A stretch of 44,907 nt of DNA from an uncultured Methylomonas sp. (GTDB taxonomy: Bacteria > Pseudomonadota > Gammaproteobacteria > Methylococcales > Methylomonadaceae). The notes beneath the pieces are model-generated. The model was not told the DNA's origin, did no database searches, and saw only the letters and a program-made list of their open reading frames with translations. Below are positions 40,801 to 44,907 of the stretch, one piece after another. The DNA is taken from contig CAKZJE010000084.1 of assembly GCA_936941155.1 (NCBI GenBank), positions 1 to 44,907 on the forward strand, in the 5' to 3' direction. How positions within the stretch are numbered: the first letter of the stretch is position 1; every line of letters starts with the position of its first letter. The position numbers and the translations under genes are program-made.

Positions 40801-40950
40801 TTAAATCACCACAAAGTCGGCGTTAGTTAAAGCAGGATGAGTTGTTGTGCCAAGCAAGGCGATTTGCACCGCAGCACCTGTGCCACTGCCATCTGCATCA
40901 TAAAACAATGCGCCAGTGGTGGTGTAAACCACGAAATCATTGGCTTCATG
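40801..40950 (-). pseudogene. C-terminal remnant of an RTX-type calcium-binding protein
   Basis: The frame reads NDFVVYTTTGALFYDADGSG, then TGAAVQIALL and a final LTNADFVVI before the stop. This is the typical end of large RTX/hemolysin-type repeat proteins, in which a D-x-D-G-x-G strand is followed by 'LTNADF'. Nothing upstream codes for RTX nonapeptides; the frame instead runs into the repeat at 40971. It is an orphan 3' end of about 45 codons. Confidence 0.7.
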
Positions 40951-40970
40951 CAGGCTACTTACTACTTTTG

Positions 40971-41019
40971 TTTTTGGCTCACACGCAAGAGGCGGCGCAA
41001 TATGTTTCACTATTGTGCC
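40971..41019. repeat. Cassette-boundary repeat, copy 1
   Basis: TTTTTGGCTCACACGCAAGA, then GGCGGCGCAATA, an 8-nt loop and TATTGTGCC. It lies between the RTX remnant and the TumE-like gene. Copies 2 and 3 are at 41645 and 42125 in the same orientation. Confidence 0.85.
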
Positions 41020-41027
41020 CTACCGAG

Positions 41028-41360
41028 CTAATGATAAATCATTGCTTTACGAATCTCATCCAGTGCCAACATTAGTTTCATTGGCGGCGATTCGGTAATG
41101 GTTTCCTGTTTTCCTAAATGTTTGTGAAATGGAAAAGTGGCGACAGCCTGATGATGCGGAGCGTTATCCCAACGGATAATACACACACCGTGCGCATCCT
41201 GCCAATGATAGGAATATTTACGCGAGCCGTCTAAAAACAAATAATCTTTGACGTGCAATTCAGTGGCGTTATTAAGTTGCACTTTGATACGATGCGCCAA
41301 CCATTCTAAATTGTTGCACATCATAGCTAGCAATAATGTCTTGATACTGGGCAAAAACAT
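41028..41360 (-). CDS. TumE-like toxin (DUF6516 family)
   Basis: The 110-residue product shows the TumE pattern: YLFLDGSRKYSYHWQDAHG, IIRWDNAPHHQAVATFPFHK and a C-terminal MKLMLALDEIRKAMI. TumE/DUF6516 proteins are toxin components of type II modules, with a partner encoded just upstream. Met codons at 41324 and 41321 may be the true start because the first dozen residues are not typical. The proposed antitoxin ends 9 bp upstream. Confidence 0.68.
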   Translation of the reverse strand: MFLPSIKTLLLAMMCNNLEWLAHRIKVQLNNATELHVKDYLFLDGSRKYSYHWQDAHGVCIIRWDNAPHHQAVATFPFHKHLGKQETITESPPMKLMLALDEIRKAMIYH

Positions 41361-41369
41361 CTAAAAACA

Positions 41370-41633
41370 TTAACTGAGCAATCCTTGCCAATAAGCTAAA
41401 CTTTCGGCGGCAAATTTCCAACTCAACCAGTCGTTTTCCATTTCATAATTGGCGGCTTGATTTTGAAAATTTTTATCAAACTGGGCGAAATTTTGTTGAT
41501 ATTTTTTTTCAAAATATTCGGTTTCCATGCGGTATTCGGCAAGCTGTTGTTTACCCAATAGCAATGATATTTCATTGAGCAGGTTTTCTTTGGAAAGTTG
41601 TAATTGTGAAAGAATAATATCGGAATTTATCAT
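41370..41633 (-). CDS. Probable antitoxin partner of the TumE-like protein
   Basis: The 87-residue helical protein has LSKENLLNEISLLLGKQQLA, FEKKYQQNFAQFDKNFQNQ and ENDWLSWKFAAESLAYWQGL. It is rich in Glu/Gln/Asn and lacks membrane segments. Small helical proteins ending in a W-x-x-A...L motif commonly precede DUF6516 genes. The assignment rests on position and general resemblance. Confidence 0.55.
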   Translation of the reverse strand: MINSDIILSQLQLSKENLLNEISLLLGKQQLAEYRMETEYFEKKYQQNFAQFDKNFQNQAANYEMENDWLSWKFAAESLAYWQGLLS

Positions 41634-41644
41634 GGTTTTTCTGT

Positions 41645-41693
41645 TGTTTTTGGATCACACGCAAGAGGCGGCGCAATACGTTTTACGATTACA
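41645..41693. repeat. Cassette-boundary repeat, copy 2
   Basis: GTTTTTGGATCACACGCAAG, then AGGCGGCGCAATACGTTTTA and CGATTACAC; the right arm of the hairpin has diverged. It lies just upstream of the antitoxin start. Confidence 0.8.
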
Positions 41694-41716
41694 CTTTGCT
41701 GAATTAGGACGTTTTT

Positions 41717-41829
41717 GTAGGTTGGGTTAGCGATTTTTTTCGTAAGAAAAAAGCGCGTAACCCAACAAAGGTGGCGTAAACGTTGGGTTACGCTTATTTC
41801 GTTTCACTACATAAGCTAACCCAACCTAC
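41717..41829. mobile_element. MITE-like element with GTAGGTTGGGTTAGC termini, second copy
   Basis: A 113-bp element with the same perfect 15-bp terminal repeats and the inner CGTAACCCAAC/GTTGGGTTACG pair as 5259-5383. Its right end supplies the last codons and the stop codon of the DUF2281-type gene that follows. Confidence 0.65.
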
Positions 41830-42073
41830 GAGCTAACCGTGCATCAATAATAAGCTGTTCTTGACCTTGCCGTAACATTGCCGTCATTTCTTCAGAAGGA
41901 AAAGGTGCTTTGACAGGTTTAATGCTATGCAGCAGGTTTAAGAATTGCCTTTTTTTATCGTCCGTTTCTTTTTTCCGTTTCTGTTCTAAAAACAGGACAA
42001 AATCCAAAACTTCGGTTTTTAATTCTGTTGGCAATAAAAAAACATGCTCTTGTATTTGTTTATCTAATTGCAT
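41816..42073 (-). CDS. DUF2281-type antitoxin-like protein with repeat-derived C-terminus
   Basis: The 85-residue product begins MQLDKQIQEHVFLLPTELKT and continues EVLDFVLFLEQKRKKE, the DUF2281 core found in orphan or paired antitoxins. The final residues RRLG and the stop lie inside the terminal repeat of the MITE-like element, so the original C-terminus was replaced. No toxin gene follows; if there was one it was lost when the element inserted. Confidence 0.7.
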   Translation of the reverse strand: MQLDKQIQEHVFLLPTELKTEVLDFVLFLEQKRKKETDDKKRQFLNLLHSIKPVKAPFPSEEMTAMLRQGQEQLIIDARLARRLG

Positions 42074-42124
42074 TTTACAGTCTCTAGTTTTGAAAATAGT
42101 GTTTAGGTGGGTTAAATGCTGCCT

Positions 42125-42179
42125 TTTGTTTTTGGCTTTTAACGCAAGAGGCGGCGCAATACGGTTTACTATTGCGCCT
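42125..42179. repeat. Cassette-boundary repeat, copy 3
   Basis: The best-preserved copy: GTTTTTGGCTTTTAACGCAA, then GAGGCGGCGCAATACGGTTT and ACTATTGCGCCTT. GGCGCAATA and TATTGCGCC pair perfectly. It lies 12 bp past the antiporter stop codon. Confidence 0.85.
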
Positions 42180-42190
42180 TATGGGTTGAT

Positions 42191-43732
42191 TTAATCTCTT
42201 GAACTTAACATCTGTTCCGCTAATTGCTTGCCTGCCTCAATTAAAGGATGAATTACAAAAGTTGCCCCTAATTCGTACAGTTTAGTTTCCTCATCCACAT
42301 CAAAACACACTGTGCCAATATGACCTGCAAATTGGCGCATTTTTAATTGCTTGACCGAGGACACTCTAACTTCCAGTTCAGGCATGGAAAGAATAACCCC
42401 TTTGATTTTTGCTAACGGAATTTTTTCCCACAGTTCAGTATCTTCCGCATCCCCGTAAACGACCCGCCGTCCTTCAGCCAGTAATTTTTCTAACACTGTA
42501 GGGTCAGCGTCTAAGCCTAACACCCGAATATTTTGTTTATGCAGCGCGTGGTAGGCAGAAGTTCCCATCCGTCCCATGCCCATCACCAACCATTCTGCAC
42601 CACCGATGCTGCTTGGTAAGCGATCTGAACTGTCTACTTTGCGCTCAAAACGCACCAAAAACGTTTCCAGCACTGAAAACAGCCGATGGGAAAAATGATT
42701 CAACGGCGCGGCAATTGCCAACGATAGAGCAACCGCTAATCCGATAATAGATTCCCAAATGGGCGGTAATAAATGCGCATCCACTACCGTTTTCGTGGTA
42801 ATTAAGGCAAATTCGCTATACGTCATTAATGCTAAAGAAGAGACAAAGGCTGTGCGGGCGCGTAATCCAGACAGTAAAAACAGCGCGAAAAACAATCCAC
42901 CTTGCAGTGGCAATAACGCAGTCAACGCTAATGCCTGTAAAACTTCACCATAATTTGGCAAATCGGTTAAGCCAATTTGCAGAAAAAATGCCACTAAAAA
43001 AGCTTCTTTCAACCCCCACAGTTTTTCAGAAAATTCATCGATTTCAACATGTCCCGCCAGCATAACCCCCATCAGCAATGCACCTATATCGTTAGAAATT
43101 CCAACTTTTTCAGCCAATGCTCCGCCAGCTAATGCCAACGACACCCCGAACAATAATTTTAATTCCGCAGCACGACTGACCGTGAGCAACCAATAAGCCA
43201 CAGGGCGAAGAAAAGGCAACAATAACAGACAAAATGCCCAAGGGGTCGGTGTTTTTCCATCGGCAAACGCTAACAGTCCAATCGCAACCACATCCTGCAA
43301 AATTAAAATACTCAACACATCTCGACCATATAAGGTGGAGAGTTCGCCACTGTCTTCTAAGACTTTGATGGCAAGTACCGTGCTAGAAAAAGCGAGGCTG
43401 ATGCCTAACACCACGCCGCCAACAATCTGTCCGCCAAAACTAAAGTAAAACAACATCGAAATGACGGTGACAATCAGTAAATGCAGCCCTCCGACACTGA
43501 GGACTTCACGCCGTAGCAATGAACGTAACTTGATTTTTAAGCCAACGGAAAACAGCAATAGTTCAATGCCAATGTTGGCTAAATGCGCTAAAGTAGCGTC
43601 CATTTGTACCCCGAACGCATGTAAGGCATAGCCTGCCACCAAATAACCTACCAACGGCGGCACATATAAACGACTGCTGATCAATCCAGCCAGATAAGCG
43701 GAACTAACCCAAAGCAATTCCATAATCGACAT
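42191..43732 (-). CDS. Kef/CPA2-type monovalent cation:proton antiporter with TrkA-N domain
   Basis: The 513-residue protein has 12 or so helices (about 5-360) with the CPA2 core: GIELLLFSVGLKIKLRSLL, LAFSSTVLAIKVLEDSGELS, GRDVLSILILQDVVAIGLLA and KVGISNDIGALLMGVMLAGH. From about 383 a Rossmann TrkA-N/RCK domain follows with LVMGMGRMGTSAYHALHKQN and GLDADPTVL, expected to bind NAD(H). It resembles YbaL/KefB-like K+ or Na+/H+ exchangers. It stands alone among small accessory genes. Confidence 0.9.
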   Translation of the reverse strand: MSIMELLWVSSAYLAGLISSRLYVPPLVGYLVAGYALHAFGVQMDATLAHLANIGIELLLFSVGLKIKLRSLLRREVLSVGGLHLLIVTVISMLFYFSFGGQIVGGVVLGISLAFSSTVLAIKVLEDSGELSTLYGRDVLSILILQDVVAIGLLAFADGKTPTPWAFCLLLLPFLRPVAYWLLTVSRAAELKLLFGVSLALAGGALAEKVGISNDIGALLMGVMLAGHVEIDEFSEKLWGLKEAFLVAFFLQIGLTDLPNYGEVLQALALTALLPLQGGLFFALFLLSGLRARTAFVSSLALMTYSEFALITTKTVVDAHLLPPIWESIIGLAVALSLAIAAPLNHFSHRLFSVLETFLVRFERKVDSSDRLPSSIGGAEWLVMGMGRMGTSAYHALHKQNIRVLGLDADPTVLEKLLAEGRRVVYGDAEDTELWEKIPLAKIKGVILSMPELEVRVSSVKQLKMRQFAGHIGTVCFDVDEETKLYELGATFVIHPLIEAGKQLAEQMLSSRD

Positions 43733-43822
43733 TTCTCCTTAAAAAAACCAGGGGTATTACACAGCTATGAAAAGTAATCAGACAGAGTATGCAGGCTGTT
43801 TTGCGCAGTTATCACTCAACAC

Positions 43823-43930
43823 TCACTCTATCGTTGCCTGTTGATTGGCTACGGCGTAACTTCCTAAATAACTAATCGCTTTTTTGATTTTGGCAAATTC
43901 CATTACCGCATCAAAAACACTTCGCCTGAA
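43823..43930 (-). pseudogene. Orphan C-terminal fragment, unknown protein
   Basis: One frame reads VFDAVMEFAKIKKAISYLGS, then YAVANQQATIE and TGA, with codon usage like real genes but no start codon. It begins at the TTTCAGGCGAA junction sequence that recurs in this area. I do not recognise the parent protein. Confidence 0.4.
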
Positions 43931-43988
43931 ACTTATCTGGCGACTCTAACACAACATTTCATCCTGAATCCGCGCCACATAAAACTCC
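43910..43988. repeat. Direct repeat A: copy of a nuclease-gene 3' end
   Basis: About 92% identical to 44223-44300 (six or so differences in 78 bp). On the minus strand it reads VEFYVARIQDEMLC and a stop, the end of a PD-(D/E)XK protein like the one at 44277. Confidence 0.85.
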
Positions 43989-43992
43989 ACTT

Positions 43993-44196
43993 TTACGTCC
44001 ATATTTCATCTTCCGATGGATTCAACCAATCTTCTACGGTATTCGCACTATGATTTGAAAAAGCCCGTGTTTCTAGCGCATCGTGATTCAGTGGTGTTGT
44101 GACAATCCGCCACTTAATGAACAGAAAAAAGTCGTAAATTTCACGTTGCGCATATTCCGGCAAATCTTGCCAATCTTGTTCTGTAATCGTTTGCAT
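43993..44196 (-). CDS. Small DUF2281-like protein, cassette gene
   Basis: The 67-residue acidic protein begins MQTITEQDWQDLPEYAQREI and continues YDFFLFIKWRI, which resembles the 'P...EVYDFI.FL' core of DUF2281-type antitoxins. A tail VEDWLNPSEDEIWT follows. It lies alone between two direct repeats of a nuclease-gene 3' end, so it looks like a one-gene cassette. No toxin is adjacent. Confidence 0.6.
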   Translation of the reverse strand: MQTITEQDWQDLPEYAQREIYDFFLFIKWRIVTTPLNHDALETRAFSNHSANTVEDWLNPSEDEIWT

Positions 44197-44222
44197 AAAC
44201 AGCCTCTTTTAATGTTACATCT

Positions 44223-44300
44223 ATCAAAAACAATTCGCCTGAAACTCATCTGGCGACTCTAACACAACGTTTCATCCTAAATCCGCACCACATAAAACCC
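44223..44300. repeat. Direct repeat B: 3' end of the nuclease remnant
   Basis: It contains the stop region of the 44277 frame. Compared with repeat A, CAG has become TAG, so the protein now ends at VVRI rather than RIQDEMLC. Confidence 0.8.
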
Positions 44301-44545
44301 CGCCTCCAACACCTTCTTTTTCAGCATTTCCGACATATCCACCGCCGCGATAATCCCAAACACTTTTTTATCCGCATGTTCAGGAAACAACGCCCGAAAA
44401 TTATCCATCGACGTATTGTGTGCGTAAATCGCCTCTTCGCGCAAATGACTTTTGACCTCAACCACATAAACTTCATTAATCTTGCTATTCGCATAAGCCA
44501 AAACCTCTTTCGCTTTAAAATCATCTTTTACAAATTTATGAGTTA
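44277..44545 (-). pseudogene. PD-(D/E)XK nuclease-fold C-terminal fragment
   Basis: The frame reads VKDDFKAKEVLAYANSK, then NEVYVVEVKSHLREEAIYAH (E-x-K motif), FRALFPEHADKKVFGIIAAV and VLEAGFYVVRI. This is the second half of a nuclease-fold protein whose coiled-coil N-terminal half is missing. There is no ATG before the conserved part; only a TTG at 44501. It abuts the Rpn fragment upstream. Confidence 0.65.
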
Positions 44546-44884
44546 TATTTTTATCACATCTAACTTTTCAATTTCGTCTGCTGTTAAATTTGTTGCTATC
44601 ACGATAGATTCAATAGTCAATCCCATTTTTAATAAATTTTTGGCAATTTCTAAAGTACGCTCTTTTTTTCCTTCAATTTTCGCACCAATATAATTTGTCT
44701 CATACATACTCGCCTGATAATGCAAGGATTCTTTATAGCGTTCATATTCTTGCCTTTCTTCTTCAGAGTATTTTAAATAATCCAAAATCTCTTTTGCCTC
44801 AACCAATCCTTTCGCCTGAAAATCATCTTTTATAGCGTTTTCAATCCGAGATAATATTATAATATAATAAGTACAACAATAAAG
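44543..44884 (-). pseudogene. Rpn-family nuclease C-terminal fragment
   Basis: After an in-frame TAA (44885-44887) the frame reads YYIIILSRIENAIKDDFQAK, GLVEAKEILDYLKYSEEERQ, YIGAKIEGKKERTLEIAKN and a closing TNLTADEIEKLDVIKI. This is the second half of an Rpn protein; the nuclease core is absent. A start at TTG 44806 would give 87 residues, but expression of a functional protein seems unlikely. Confidence 0.65.
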
Positions 44885-44907
44885 TTATGGGTAAATATTA
44901 TGGAAAA

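Noticed and set aside
40837-41075. Two plus-strand ORFs opposite the RTX remnant
   Set aside because: They are antisense to the remnant and cross a boundary repeat; no start signals or family features.
40971-42179. Integron attC sites between small cassettes
   Set aside because: The repeats have a hairpin but lack the paired RYYYAAC/GTTRRRY core sites, and no integron integrase is present in the window.

Overview
The window looks like chromosomal DNA of an AT-rich gammaproteobacterium. The ratA–rnfH pair lies close to a divergent smpB, and zapE, truC, proS, the DUF2760/Hsp70 pair and many c-di-GMP and two-component genes are present. The gene content, the abundant Rpn/PD-(D/E)XK and Uma2 nucleases and the dense palindromic repeats resemble Beggiatoaceae/Thiotrichales genomes. 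That placement is inference from gene content; there is no rRNA or other taxonomic marker here.

Layout. 1-3140: a partial Rpn-type nuclease, a broken plsC-like acyltransferase, zapE and a small lipoprotein. 3560-5172: a TraB/GumN protein overlapping truC. 5477-8814: a GtrA–glycosyltransferase fusion and an orphan NarX-type sensor kinase. 9098-11268: a ZIP metal transporter, a GDT1-type cation exporter and a small membrane protein. 11403-14706: an operon of outer-membrane barrel, PstS-like periplasmic protein and diguanylate cyclase. 14993-19146: an Rpn nuclease, then an operon of Ala-rich exported protein, DUF2760 protein and Hsp70-like ATPase. 19724-26524: proS, a REC-GGDEF regulator, an FAD oxidoreductase, rnfH, ratA, an NSS symporter and divergent smpB. 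26749-29448: a large secreted M60-like (ImpA-type) metallopeptidase.

29609-35096 is the most unusual part. A block of about 5.3 kb holds accessory genes: a RelE/ParE module, a coiled-coil PD-(D/E)XK protein, VapD, four unknown envelope or acidic proteins, an XRE regulator and a Uma2 nuclease. It is bracketed by a perfect 75-bp direct repeat that is the 3' end of the adjacent cyclase gene. Inside it, four transcription units end in near-identical terminators. 35023-39341 is a four-gene cytoplasmic phosphorelay (REC-HPt, REC-histidine kinase, REC, REC-adenylate cyclase), divergent from a PDC-domain membrane protein. 40606-44907 is a second accessory zone. It holds an RTX C-terminal remnant, a TumE-like toxin pair, DUF2281-type proteins, a Kef-type antiporter and nuclease fragments, separated by recurring repeats.

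A recurring theme is 'gene, inserted small cassette, second copy of the gene's 3' end'. It is seen at the cyclase (exact 75 bp), at the PD-(D/E)XK remnant near 44.3 kb (about 92% identical over about 78 bp) and, in decayed form, at the XRE gene followed by Uma2. No integrase or transposase gene is visible. At least six palindromic repeat families are scattered through the window; two copies lie in frame inside coding sequences (FAD oxidoreductase, RnfH). No tRNA, rRNA, CRISPR array or intact insertion sequence was recognised.
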